Origin: Paroedura picta
Taxonomy: Eukaryota > Chordata > Lepidosauria > Squamata > Gekkonidae
Direction: 5' to 3'
DNA: 64,000 nt
Assembly (NCBI RefSeq): GCF_049243985.1
Contig: NC_135373.1
Coordinates: forward strand, 77,936,213 to 78,000,212
The number at the start of each line of letters is the position of its first letter. Within the stretch, counting starts at the first letter, position 1. Shown piece after piece: positions 23,200 to 34,553 of the stretch. The notes under the pieces were generated by a model. That model saw only the letters and a program-made list of their open reading frames with translations. It was not told where the DNA came from and did not search any database. Made by a program: the position numbers and the translations under genes.

Positions 23200-23460
23200 T
23201 GGTTATGTTTTACGTGGGTTTTATGGGGCAGGGGTTTTAATGGGGTTTTTTACGCTCAGTATCCTGGCTTGAGTCTACGGATTCAATAAATATAAACCTG
23301 CCTCGAGTCTATATATATAATAAATAAATTAATGTAATTAATTGTTTTGTTTTGTATTATTATTGCTATATTTTATCTTGCTGTGATCTTACTGTGATGT
23401 AATCCACCCTGAGTCACTCAAGATAGTGCAGAGAATAAGTATAATAAATAAGTGACAACA
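23200..23460 (+). mobile_element. Two decayed LINE 3' tails
   Basis: The first (about 23200-23345) resembles the L2-like 3' end, ending in ATAATAAATAAATT. The second (about 23346-23460) reads GTAATCCACCCTGAGTCACT then ATAATAAATAAGTG, the short GGATTACA-like end common to old LINE 3' tails. Family assignment is tentative. Confidence 0.45.
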
Positions 23461-23628
23461 ACAACAACAGTATTAATGGTGTATCCTCTGTACTGTGCCA
23501 TTCCCTCCTCTTATGCTTTGGGAATTTGAGGACTGAGAGGCTGGAAACCTCTGCAAACTTCCTGGATTGTTGGATAGCTTGCTTGCTAGGGAACTGAGCC
23601 AACACTGAAGGACAATGAATGTCCTTAG

Positions 23629-23679
23629 TTAGTTAAGCTAAATCTAAATTAAATTAACATTTAGATTTAACTTAACTAA
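23629..23679. repeat. Inverted repeat, 21-bp arms
   Basis: TTAGTTAAGCTAAATCTAAAT and its complement, with one mismatch, flank a 9-base loop. The stretch is AT-rich and may be the remains of a small MITE. Confidence 0.9.
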
Positions 23680-24055
23680 TATGCATAACGTTTGTTCTCA
23701 TATTTGAAACCTTTTCTTCTAAGTGTATTGACAGGGCCTGAAGTGTGTGTACAGACTTGTTTAGAAATCGGCTGTAAACTTAAGTCTTATCTGTTTATGC
23801 TTATATATTCCATATTGTTTCTATGGCCCCATACATTTTATATGTGTTCCTCTATTATGCATCTAATTCAATTTTCAGTTTGCTTTTGTAGTGTATTATG
23901 CAGCAGTGCCTTCCCATAAACAGCTTAATTTATATCAGTAACACTTTGAAGTCTGTGTCTTTATACTGATGGTCATGTACCCACTGGGATGATAAAAATC
24001 CATTAAAAAAAGAGGCCTAGAGTAGAACTTCAGACCTCCTACAGGTCTCCTGTTT

Positions 24056-24389
24056 GGCCCATTATGCACGGCCGCCGAAACGGCGATTTCGGATCACATG
24101 GAAAACACGGAGGGGGAAGACGCGACGCATACCGGTTATGTACGGGGCGGGGCGCGACGGCGGCAAAACCCAGAGTAACCGATTATGCACGCGGCGATCC
24201 GGGCGCCGCTTCTGGTTGCGCCCCGGTCACCCGGAAGCTGCGCTTTCTTCCGCGTTTCACTGACGCGGCTTTTTCGGCGGCATGCACCGAAGCTGCGGCC
24301 GGTTGCAGCCGGCTCCGTGCGTTATCGGTGATTTTAGTCGCCGCCATTCCACCCCGAATGTGCGCTAAAACCCCCGTGCATAATGGGTC
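24056..24389. mobile_element. CpG-rich MITE with GCATAAT ends
   Basis: The ends GGCCCATTATGCACGG and CCGTGCATAATGGGTC form a 16-bp inverted pair with one mismatch, flanked by TTT on both sides, which suggests a 3-bp duplication as used by PIF/Harbinger elements. The interior is extremely CpG-rich (for example GGGCGGGGCGCGACGGCGG) in AT-rich surroundings and has no coding signature. The high CpG density implies recent insertion or protection from methylation. Confidence 0.85.
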
Positions 24390-24719
24390 TTTAAGGGGAC
24401 AGAATCAACACATTGTAGCACAACACATATTGTGCGCACCTCCTTAAAATCATTTTGCATCTGCTGCAGTCTCACTGATTTGGATCACATGGGGCTCACC
24501 CTGCAGTATTCCGCACCAATGAAAGAAAGCCTGTGTGTCAAAAGGAAGCACCGTTATGTAATCTTGAAAATCAATGTTAGTCTTTCCAATGTGCAGCTTT
24601 TTCTATATACTATTTAATTGATGTACTTTTATTTTTAACTTGGCAGGTACAGATCCACACCCACACACACAAAACGTACAGAAGTAGAGAGCAGTGCATA
24701 GGGTCTCTGTCCCCAAAGA

Positions 24720-25121
24720 AATAAAACTGGCCTCAGCCAGGTCCAGAAGCTTTTCAGCCCTGGCCAAGGCCTGGTAGAACACCCTTCAGGACCTTAGACA
24801 GTTCCAGAAGGCGGCAAGACAAAAGTTGTTCTACCAGGCCAACGGTTGAGGCCAGGAAATAACATCACAAAGAATCTGGTCTCCCTGCTTGAGAATCCAC
24901 CTGCTTGAGAACCTACCTCCTTCCACCAATCAGAACATCAATCAACCCCTGCATTCAAAAATGGCAAGTTAGGCAGATTTAACCATGTTTTAATTATTTT
25001 AAAACCTAATTATTTAGTGTATACACACACACACATTCTGTTGTTATTTATTGATGTTACCCTCCATGAGTCTGTTGAGTGGGGTGAGATATAAAAATGA
25101 ATTTATTATTATTATTATTAT
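24720..25121 (+). mobile_element. L2-like LINE, 3' end
   Basis: TTGTTCTACCAGGCCAACGG and TTGAGGCC correspond to the end of L2 ORF2 (ELF-QV-, then GAG). The 3' region follows with CCTCCATGAGTCTGTTGAGT and a (TTA)n tail at 25104-25121. It is decayed. Confidence 0.6.
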
Positions 25122-27779
25122 CTTTGTGTGTGTGTCTGACTTCACTAGTGTGAAGATATAATGGAGAAAACCACCTTGAACTTCAGAGGGTGGGAGGGGT
25201 AAAACAATCTATTAATTAATAGTGCTATCATAGGCTTATTATTTTTACTGAATGGTGCCTTCCATGCATTATGAAGACATTGTGATTGGTTGGCAACAGA
25301 GTTGCCAGGAATGCAGTAAGAGTTTTTGTTAGTGATTCTGCACTATTGTTTCTACAGCTATTGAGTCACAGATGGTTGTGACTGTTGTTTGTTGTAGGCA
25401 TGTTAATGCAGCCATTAGCCTTAGCTGAACAGCTGCCTGCTGACCAGAACCATAGGTACATTCTCCTTTCATCCCTGCACACTGAACTATTTTAATAAGT
25501 GTTGATATATAACAAACAAGAATAAAAATAGCATAGTCCTTGTTTTGCTTCTGAATTAAGTGCTGTGAGAAATATGTGATTACTTGTGCAAAGTATTAAT
25601 AAGGAACTAGATGTTTATGCAACAGAAAACTCATCAGATATGAAGAACAGTCACAGATTTTAATATGCAGCCCTTTTGCCTAACCCACATATACATAATT
25701 TGATTCAGGTTTAGTGAAGAGAACTGAATTATCAGACTAGATTGCTTTCTTTCAGAACAAAGTGTAATCCATGGATTTTCTACTTACGCTATTTGTGCAA
25801 TTAGAAAGCCTACGGTGGAAGTCGATGTATTAAATTCCAGTAAATTGCAGCAGTTGGCTTCCTATTGCCACTAAACCCCAGAAGATTCAGTGACATATTA
25901 AAACTAATCCCTGATTAAAAGGGTGATTAATTTGCTGTGATAGGAAACAAACCCCATTGCATTAAAAGTTCAGCAATCAGCAACATTTGTTTTGATGCAA
26001 TATTTTTGTAATTTATAAAAAAATATATTGTTTCCTTGGAACAGGCAAAGTAATTGCTTCATACAGAAGTCAAAATCAAATTTGTTCTAATAGTCGTATG
26101 GAGTACTTTCAGAGAAATTGAATTCAACTTGACTCAAAGGTTACTGGGGAGGGGTTTCTCCCCTTGTTTTGCTGTCATTTCTACTGGAAATGCCAAGGCA
26201 TTCTCTGTGACAATGGCTCCTCTGTGTAGATCTTCCTCTATGCTTTCCACAGCTTTTTTTTGTTTTAAAAATATTTGTAGTAAGTGTATGAATAAAGTGT
26301 TAGAACATGGTATTCATCAATATGTTTACTACTGACTTTTTAAAAGGCAAAAAGCCTGTAGAATAAGGGATGGAATGACAGGAGCAAGGGGGAATGGGGA
26401 AAGAGCACAGGAAATTTGCATACCTGGAGATCAGAGCAACTAGGCAGACAGTTGAGAATAATGTTGAGCAGAAGCCCTACCCTGTATGAGAAAAAAAGGT
26501 GAGATTTTGGTGTGCAGTATGGAACAAGAATTATGTATGGGACCAGAGAGTGTTAATGATGTATATCAAGCTTTCAAGATCTTGGTCCTCCTCACCTTCC
26601 GTGTATGGTAATCAGTTCCTGAGACATGCCTAGAAGCTGGCATCAAATAAATTCCATAAAGTAAATTGTTTAAATTTGTCCCAGCCCTGTGAATGTTCTT
26701 CCAAAAAGCTTCAATTTTAAATACAGCTGTTATTGGCTAGTCTAACCCCAGTCCAACCCAGACTGAGAAAACCCACCAGGGGCTGCACTGGAAGCTTTAG
26801 GGATGGGAAATGGTGGAGAGAAGGGGTTTTCAGAAGGGAAATTTCCTTTTTTGTTTGTTTTAATCTTCTACATGATCTTAGTAATTAAAAAAAACATCAC
26901 AGCAATCTTTTCCAACTCCAGGAAAAATTTAAACATTTAAAACATTTGATTATCACCGTGATTCCTAAAACATTCTTGTAAGATGTCAGTGTTCAATAAT
27001 GCCATATGGCCAGACCTAAATATCTGGAATGAAATTAATATAAATAAATGGAGGGCTGATATGACAAGATAATGTCAGGCTTAAATCTACTCACCAAGTT
27101 CATGCTGAGGTGCTACTGGAGCCTGGAATATCATTGGCTGTTTTACTGTAGCAGTAGCCAGTTTTTCAGGATTCTAGTTTTAAAAGGTTTCATTAAATTC
27201 ATGTACCTTGGCTTAATGGATTGGTAGATTGCACCGTCTGATACAATTTTTTTCCTGCACAATCTTATTTTGCTTTCATTAAACTAAAGCTTAGCTGTAA
27301 TTGATATCCCAGCAGTATGATTTACATGGCTTTCTTTCTTTCCCAGGGTAAACATCTGCTGCTTTGACAGGTCCTATAGAGGCAGCTGACACTGTGCATG
27401 ATGCTAAGTCCCTCCATCTCATTTTGTGCTTTTTTATAAGTATCAAATTTCAGTAGGCTCATTGTCTAACATTGCTATAAATATCTTCATCTTTCAGTGT
27501 CTCTAATTAAACAGTTGCTCTCAAGCACCTTCATGGAGCAATATCTCAAGGAATATCTGATCTAAATAATTTAAAAACTTAAAAAAATCAGATATCTGAG
27601 GAAATGTTTGTATATGTGGTTGAATGGTCATAGGAAAATTAACATACAAGAAAAAATAGGTTACTATTTCATATTCTGATATAAGTAGAAACCAGATTTC
27701 ACCTCAGGAATTCTAAGCTATGCTCATTTGAACAAGCTGAAGGAAGGATGTTAGGTTTAGTCAGAATTATCTGTTCCGG
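25122..27779. other. Unique AT-rich DNA, possible conserved non-coding elements
   Basis: No gene or repeat is recognised. 27090-27560 is free of known repeats and rich in ATTA/TAAT-type words and a CATTAAACTAAAGCTTAGCT stretch, the look of a conserved non-coding element. This is inference only. Confidence 0.35.
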
Positions 27780-27852
27780 CACTTGAGTCCAGTGGCATCT
27801 TTAAGGCCAACAAAGTTTTCCACTGGGTATAAGCTTTTGTGTGCATGCATGA
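27780..27852 (+). repeat. Unclassified interspersed repeat, CCAGTGGCATCTTTAAGGCC
   Basis: The same words (GAGTCCAGTGSCAYCTTTAAG, CAACRAAGTTTT) recur at 38147-38240 and, inverted, at 43275-43345. It is clearly a repeat family in this genome; I do not recall its class. Confidence 0.7.
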
Positions 27853-28119
27853 AACATTGCTACCCAAGGGAATCTGTTCTGAAGTTGTTGTATATGAAGG
27901 CCTGACTACAAGATAGAGTCTTCAGGTTAGGTCCCAATCCACTACAAGGACTTTCAGTCATAAGGACACTTGCAATTTTGGATCAAGCATGTCGGCCTTA
28001 TGTCTCCCCCCCCCCCGCTAATGTAATTTACCTGACCAGAGAGTCCCAAGGATTGCCCCTCCTGGACCTTCTTACTGGCAACTGGAGATCTCTCTCCCAT
28101 GTCCACCTCCCAGAGGTGC

Positions 28120-28333
28120 TATTTTAAGGTGGGGGGGGTTTAGCTGTTTTTAAGCTGACATATTACATTATATCTTATATATTATATGATATTATATCTT
28201 GGATTGAATAGGAAATTTCAGATTGTATATTTTTAGGGGAATTTTATCCGGGGTTTTTTACTTGTTGTAACCCGCCACAAGTCTTGTGGGAGTGGCAGGC
28301 TAAAAATTTAATAAACTAAACTAATAAACTAAA
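28120..28333 (+). mobile_element. L2-like LINE 3' tail
   Basis: TTGTAACCCGCCACAAGTCT and GGGAGTGGCAGGCTAAAAAT, then repeated AATAAACTAA units: the same 3' end as the L2 at 44995. Confidence 0.85.
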
Positions 28334-30867
28334 CTCTGTCTCACTGTGGAAACTTTTCTGTACCATATCAATATATGTGAGTGTCCCCCTAGAGCTGTTA
28401 GGAAAAGAGTGCAGTGCAGGGAAGGCATAAACCATGGTTCCAGGAGGAAACCTACATGGACAAATGTGATTACAAGGAACTGGGGAAAAGTATAACATGT
28501 AGTTTGGCCCTTAGAAGGATTAGTTATTATTATACGTCTGTAAAAAGGAGATATATCAATATATTTTAACCACATGTAAAGTCATCAGAATACATTATTG
28601 GAATACATACATTATTAGGCTAGTAATCTATGTAGTTTGTAGAGATTATTTCAAATTTGTCTTATTTGTAATTTCAGTCTGAAACATCCCATCTCAAAGT
28701 CACTTCTCCCTTGTGTAATTGAATCCTATCTTTATTTTCACACCAGTTTCTTTTTCCTGGCACTGACTTTCCTCCATAAATATAAGCATTTTCAATTTGC
28801 TGAGATATAATTCATTTTAATAATGTATATTATATGTATAAATACTGGAATATAATAAAATGCTGGATTTGTTGCCTACCTGAATGGACCTTGTATGTCT
28901 GGAAACTGTTCCCAGTAGGGAATCTACAAATTCTTGTGGATTGTGCAGAAATGGGGAAGACCTGGTGGGGAAGAACTAACATGTAGACATGCCCTAAGAC
29001 TGCTTCAGGCATCACCACCTCTCCTCCTGAAATTATTTCCCCCCTGAGCCATTCATGTTTATACAATTTTAATGCTCCCAATGACTCTGGGTGTGTCTCA
29101 ATGCAGATTCTGTCCCTTTGAGATCCCTTTGCCGCCTACACACTTGGGACCCTGCATCAATGTTTGAGCCTCAAGTTGAACTTTTAAGCTGCTGATTTCT
29201 TTGCTTCCTCTTTGGTTTTCAGCCTCTCGTCTTGCAGGGAGAAACTTTTGGGAGCCCAAAGTATCTGTTTTCTTAGGGTTTTTTAAAAAGTGTCTTGACA
29301 GTTATGTGCTTGATATTATTTTAACTGCTTAATTTTCCATGCCCAGATATTTGCACTATTCCCTTTACACTTAGAAAACTTTAAACTTAGAAAATGTCTA
29401 ATTTCGTTTCATCTGGATCTCAGTAATGGCACGATACTTTGTAGTCCCTTATTCCCAGTGTGTGCTCCTAGACTGGAGGATTTTTTAAAAAGAAAATTGG
29501 ATATGAAATTCAAGTCAACCACATTTTACTGTACAATCCTAATCGATTTCAATGAACTTAGAAAGGTGATCTCTTTATAGGATTGCACTGTTAGGCTGGT
29601 ATTGAGAGGCAGCAGAAGGAAAGTAATTTCCTTGCACCTAGGCTATCTTATTATGAATTAGGGTTTAAATTGGAAAGTGAGCCTTATGCACACCTAGAGC
29701 ACATATCTTTCTCGGCCATACTTGGTAGCAGAATTGGTGGAGAGTAAGAACAAGACAGGTATGCTTGGCAGGAGCCTATGAAAGAGTTGGAGATCTAAAT
29801 TCTGATCTGTTTACTATTGGTGTGCCAGCACACCAGCATAAGTGATGTATGAATTTTAGCTTTGATGATTTAGATTCATATTAAACCTACTTTTCAGTAA
29901 ATGCTTTATGAACTAATTGAAATTCCTAGAAGTCTGATATCTCTTTTGTTGAATGAACCTCTTGAAAATTAATATTTCTGTTCTTTAAAAAAAACCATGA
30001 CATTTACTGTAGCTAAGGACACAGCTGAAAAAAAAACCAGTTTAGAAGAGGAGATGTAAATTTTGCTAATCTTTTCCCACCTACTGCAAATATTTAAACT
30101 TTACAATGTTCTTATCCCATAATAATATTCCTGGATTATGAAGACTTTTTAATTAGAAAGAAGCCTTTTTGAGGTCTGAAGCTTCATTAGAGTTGTGTGA
30201 ATTCTGTGGGTAGTGTAATTTCAAATTTAATAACACATTATGCCAAAAACAATAATGATAAGGTTATAACAAAAATTATAGTGTGCTTTTAAGCAGGCAG
30301 GCTGAAAAGTATTATTGGGGATGTATTATACAGCTGGGCAGGCTTTCCAAAGATGTTTTGAGCCAAGATTGCCTGACTTGCAAATTACAGTCTATTATTA
30401 TACTTATGTATGTGAATATATGAGGGCAATTCTGTTCAGTTATCTCTGTAACCGATTTACCATTTTATACGGCTTATTGCTTGGGAGGCTAATAAGGAAG
30501 CTACTATCATCATGGCAATCTATCATCACAAACCAATATCTATTATAAGACACTACAGGCAGCTGTAAACACTGGTAGCCTTGCTAAGATTGGAATTAAT
30601 ATGTCTTATCCCTTGTCAAGTATCACATCCTCATAAAGAATAGCTATATGAATAGGTAGGCATACAATTTAACATGCAGTTTCAAAAATCAAAACAATAG
30701 GACCACCTGATTGTCATGTATGCTTTACATCCTTTGTTTAGTAACTGCATTTTAAAACGTTTAATGCCATAACATCAGTGCAGTATATCGGCTGAGAGGA
30801 CAACCTGCTTCACCAATCGCCAGCTAAAGGATAAAAAGAAGAAGGAAGAATATTTAAAAGCTGAAAA
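28334..30867. other. Unique AT-rich DNA
   Basis: No gene is recognised. 29527-29592 is a small inverted-repeat MITE (TACTGTACAATCCTAA to ATAGGATTGCACTGTTA). 30060-30790 is repeat-free and may include conserved non-coding sequence. Confidence 0.45.
29527..29592. mobile_element. Small palindromic MITE (CAATCCT ends)
   Basis: The ends GTACAATCCTAA and ATAGGATTGCAC are inverted. The middle, TTTCAATGAACTTAGAAAGG, matches the common squamate element also seen at 55088. Confidence 0.7.
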
Positions 30868-31261
30868 TTAACTATACTGTGGAATGCATTGCTGATTGAT
30901 GTAATGATGGCCATGAGTATAGAGGATTTCAAAAAGGGCTTAGATCAGTGGTTCCCAAACTTTTGGGGGATGCTGCCTTCTTGACTCCCAGGCCACATCC
31001 CTAGCCCCTCCCCCCATTCATACAAACACCCACCTCTTGCCTGGTGTTAGGTGTACTGAACATTCTAAACACTCTATAGTGTCTGCCCTTCTATTTTGGT
31101 TGTTGGAATATAATTTTGTTATAAAAACCATTTGTAAAAGCCACTTTGGGCCCTCACTAGGGAGAAATACAGATGGGAAGAGAGAGAAGCAAGCAATGGA
31201 AAATCCCATGGCCTGGGGCAAGCAGAACGTTTTTCCAGCCTTCCAAAGGTGGAGACATTTG

Positions 31262-31375
31262 GGGAAAGGGTTGGCAACTCTGGGTTAAGAAATTCCTGGA
31301 TATCTGGGATCGAGCCTGGGAAGGGCAAAGAGCTCAGCAAGAATATTCTACCATAAACCTACCTGCTGAAGCTGT
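31262..31375 (+). mobile_element. MITE of the AGGGTTGCCA family, partial, nested
   Basis: AGGGTTGGCAACTCTGGGTT and AAGAAATTCCTGGATATCTG are followed by a decayed CATAAACCTACCTGCTGAAG box. The rest is missing. Confidence 0.65.
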
Positions 31376-31389
31376 TGTTGTCTTCAGTA

Positions 31390-31545
31390 TGCTAAGCAAA
31401 GTTGGCCCTGGTTAGCACTGGGATGTGAGACCAAGGACCAAGGAAGTCCAGGGTCACTACTACCCATAGGCAGGCAATGGCAAGTCACCTTGGAACATCT
31501 CTTGCTAGGAAAATGCAGATGCAGCAGGAAGTCAAACTGCTGCCC
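31390..31545 (+). mobile_element. 5S rRNA-derived SINE
   Basis: GCTAAGCAAAGTTGGCCCTG, GTTAGCACTGGGATGTGAGA and CC correspond to the 5S rRNA internal promoter (A box to C box). A SINE body with AGGAAGTCCAGGGTCACTAC and CAGGCAATGGCAAGTCACCT follows. It is not a 5S gene, because the 5' third and 3' end of 5S are absent. Confidence 0.8.
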
Positions 31546-31817
31546 CCCCTGCCCCCAAATTCCTCATTTATCCCCTCTGGATCCTTCCACCACCCCCAGG
31601 AGGGTATACCACCCACTTTGGGAACCCATAGTTTGGACAGATTCATGATGATAGGTCTGTCAGGTGCTACTAGGCACCTAAAGGAACGTCAACATTCACT
31701 ACAGGCTTTACCATCTTTCCCACACTTTTTGGACCTCCATATCATCTGGTTGGCCACTGCGTGAAACAGGGTACTAGATTAGATGGATCATTGACTTATC
31801 TAGTGCAACAGTCACAT

Positions 31818-32129
31818 GTGAAAAATGTTGCTTCACTAAATATTGTTTTCTATCATTCTTACTTTTTAATAGGGTTTGCTTCTTGACCAGTTTGCCTGTT
31901 CAGCTGTTTTGCTGCATTGTTCTTTCCCTTAACAGACTAAATGTATCAAATACAGCAGTGCTTCCTGGATTTTTAGAAATAGACCAAATAAAATAGCTGG
32001 TTAGAAAGAATTAATCATTTATATTCCCTATAGTTCTTGAGATTTATGACACTAAGTAATTTTAATACATGTTAATTTAATATTATAAACTCTGTATCGT
32101 GAGATAAACATTTTGTTCATGACTTCCTG
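31818..32129. other. Unique AT-rich DNA
   Basis: Nothing is recognised. Confidence 0.5.
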
Positions 32130-32356
32130 TTAGGGATGGGCATGGACCTAAAATTTCTGGTTTGGTTTGCGTTAAGGGCACCCCCAAATTAAACCCCAAA
32201 TTGAACTGTCGGAATTTTCCTGTACTGAACCAGTCAGTTTGGATCACCCGTCTCCCAGCGGCAGCTTGCTGTGGCCAGGAAAAAGGGGGGATTGCTTGTT
32301 TTGCTTCGCTCTGCTTCAAAGCGGTGTGTGTGTGTGTGTGTGTTTGTGTGTGTGTG

Positions 32357-32372
32357 TGAAATTGACATTTTT
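32357..32372 (+). repeat. Target-site duplication of L1-like retroposon, left
   Basis: TGAAATTGACATTTTT is repeated exactly at 34801-34816. Confidence 0.85.
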
Positions 32373-32580
32373 TTAAGGCTACATTTATTGTTTAAATGTG
32401 AATAATTTTAGCAACAGTTAGTGATGATTATAATATAATATATTTCCAAATAACTAGGTTTCTGCATCATCAATGTTATGAAGTTTGGCAATATACAGAT
32501 ATCTCAGACAGCGCAAATCAAAATACATGTAGTAATGTTGTATGGAGTGTTTTGTCTCTCAAATATTGGGTATACTTGAA
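32373..32580 (-). other. Probable 3' transduced flank
   Basis: It lies between the L1 3' end with its AT-rich tail (32581-32610) and the second A-run (TTTTTT on the plus strand at 32368-32374) next to the target duplication. It does not match L1. This is what read-through of the element's own poly-A signal at a source locus would leave. Confidence 0.6.
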
Positions 32581-33280
32581 TTTTTAATATATTTTTTATT
32601 TTCATAAAGATAGAAATATAGAAATAAGACAAATAGTATAAGTTGTTAATACAAAGAACAATAAAATATAATCTTCATTTGTTACACTTAAACCCCCTCC
32701 ATTAAGTGTCCCCTTTTAGTTAAGCTTTGAGTTTAGGCTGGGAGGCACTGCGGAGATATACTTAATAACATAGATTCAGCTTATATAGGAAATCTAAGAC
32801 CCCACATTAACTACAATGTATGAACTTTTGCCCAAAACTTATAAACTTTTTCACATTTCCACCACATTTGAAAAAAGAAACCTACTTTATCACCACATTT
32901 CCAACATTTGTTAACATAGTTTTTAGCAATTTTAACAATCACTTTTGGTGTCACATACCACCTATAAAACATTTTATACTTAACACAGTCTAAGAGCCTT
33001 CCTGACAGATATTCAACACCATATTTTCAGGTTTGAATTAAGTACTTAACATTGAACATTTCATGTAGAACAGTATGAACTCTGGCCCTATAACAATACA
33101 CTAATAAAGAAAAAAGAAAGGGAAAAAAAAACATTTTATCATGACATTTCCAGCACTTTATCATGACATTTCCAGCACTTGCCTTAAAAGTGTACAGAAG
33201 AAGAATAAAGAAAAGATTTCAAACATCTTGTTCCCCCTTCATTTTGCTTCTCCTTTCCCTTCCCCAATCTTCTTAAGGTC

Positions 33281-33820
33281 TCATATCGATGCTGAACAAC
33301 CTTGTTGTTCCCGTAGACTTATGTTCTGTAAAGTTAGACTTTGGCGTAGAAAGTGCAGTTGTTCCCGCAGAATATTCACTGATGAATCTTGAGGCAGTCG
33401 CACCCCCTGGACTCCGATCCAAAATGTATCAGTACAATTTTTTTCTTGAGAAGCTCCTTTAAATCGATTACTTTCAAAACAGATCCATATATCTTTTGGT
33501 TGATTCTTGTGTACTGTTGCTTTGAAATAGCTGTATGCCTTTTTTAAAAGGGTGTCCTTATCTGGGAAGTCATGTTTTCTGTGAAGCTCCGACATCCCCT
33601 TTTCCATCTCCAAAATTTCAGATTTCTCTTCTGCTGATGATTTCCAACCTTGTTTAGTGCTGTCATCAACCACCGTTAGTGGTCCATCAATCCTGTTAAA
33701 AACTTCTTCCTTGCCGTCTTGGATCTCCTTGAAAATATTCTTAAGCAAATCTTCTGTAAATGCTTTCAAATCTTGGGTTTGTTTCTCTATTAGATGGGCC
33801 CTTCTTTTTAACATAGACAT
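33281..33820 (-). CDS. 179-aa ORF in L1-like retroposon, function unknown
   Basis: The frame starts MSMLKRRAHLIEKQTQDLKA and ends LREQQGCSASI. The first 100 residues are highly charged and likely helical or coiled coil (EDLLKNIFKEIQDGKEEVF, then EEKSEILEMEKGMSELHRKH). The rest has KDIWICFESNRF and FWIGVQGVRLPQDSS. Its place, just after the leader, is that of L1 ORF1, whose product is an RNA-binding chaperone with an N-terminal coiled coil. I cannot recognise the usual RRM and C-terminal domain, and 179 aa is about half the usual ORF1p length. It could be a shortened ORF1 or an unrelated acquired frame. An uninterrupted frame of this length in AT-moderate DNA is unlikely by chance, so the copy is probably young or the frame was kept in the source element. 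Confidence 0.55.
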   Translation of the reverse strand: MSMLKRRAHLIEKQTQDLKAFTEDLLKNIFKEIQDGKEEVFNRIDGPLTVVDDSTKQGWKSSAEEKSEILEMEKGMSELHRKHDFPDKDTLLKKAYSYFKATVHKNQPKDIWICFESNRFKGASQEKNCTDTFWIGVQGVRLPQDSSVNILREQLHFLRQSLTLQNISLREQQGCSASI

Positions 33821-34474
33821 GTTTTAGGCTTATAAATCAGCGGCCAAGTTCAGACAATATTGCAAATAGCCAGGAGAGGTCCTATACAGTCCTAGGCAAA
33901 AGCGAAAGTCTGTTTAGTCCTCTGATGTTCTTCAGTGTAGAATGAAAAAAAAAACAAGAAAAAAAACAGAAGACCAAAAAACAGCATGGAGATTAAAAAC
34001 AGGGCAGTTCAGAACTAAAGCACTTTCAGCAAGCTGAATTTAGTATAGCCAAAAAAGGTGTCCTTTAAGAGCTGGTCATATATCAGAATTTCCTAGTAAA
34101 TAACGTTTTGAAGTCAGTGAAGCCAATAGTCTCGTCCTGGAGCAGAGTTCTCATGAGATCTTCCCAATCACAGCTCTTATCTCCGGAAACCAAAACAACT
34201 TCTGTAAAAGCTATTGCTAGTTAATCTAAGTCCTCTTCTTCTACTTAAGAAAATTAGCCTGCCCCAAATCGAGGTGGCTACTCAGGCAGAGAGTGGGGGA
34301 GGGAAAGAGGGGGAGGGAAAGAGAGAGGTGAAAAGCAGATTTATTACTTGGCGTTGTTTATAGAAGCGTTGATTAGTGGCTTTCATTAAGGCTGCCAGAT
34401 GCTGTCCTCCACCCAGTCCATCGCATTCACTTGCAATAAATAAATCGTAGAAGAGGGTTGAAGCAGTTCCTTTT

Positions 34475-34475
<1 letters not shown>

Positions 34476-34553
<78 letters not shown>
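34476..34553. repeat. (GAAA)n microsatellite
   Basis: About 19 GAAA units lie inside the leader of the L1-like retroposon (TTTC on the element's sense strand). Confidence 0.98.

Larger units (their letters stand above)
30950..31631. mobile_element. hAT-type non-autonomous element within CR1
   Basis: The ends are CAGTGGTTCCCAAACTTTTG and, inverted, CTATGGGTTCCCAAAGTGGG. The flanking octamers GCTTAGAT and GTTTGGAC differ only by transitions, fitting a decayed 8-bp duplication. The interior carries a MITE piece (31262-31375) and a 5S-derived SINE (31390-31545). No transposase is seen. Confidence 0.75.
30868..31817 (+). mobile_element. CR1 LINE 3' part, split by a hAT element
   Basis: The left part, 30868-30949 (GTGGAATGCATTGCTGATTG...GGATTTCAAAAAGGGCTTAG), and right part, 31632-31817 (GACAGATTCATGATGATAGG, CATCTGGTTGGCCACTGCGT, CTAGATTAGATGGATCA), join into one CR1 3' end. 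It is an old copy. Confidence 0.85.

Noticed and set aside
31390-31470. 5S rRNA gene
   Set aside because: Only the internal promoter part matches, and it is followed by a SINE body and lacks the 5S ends.
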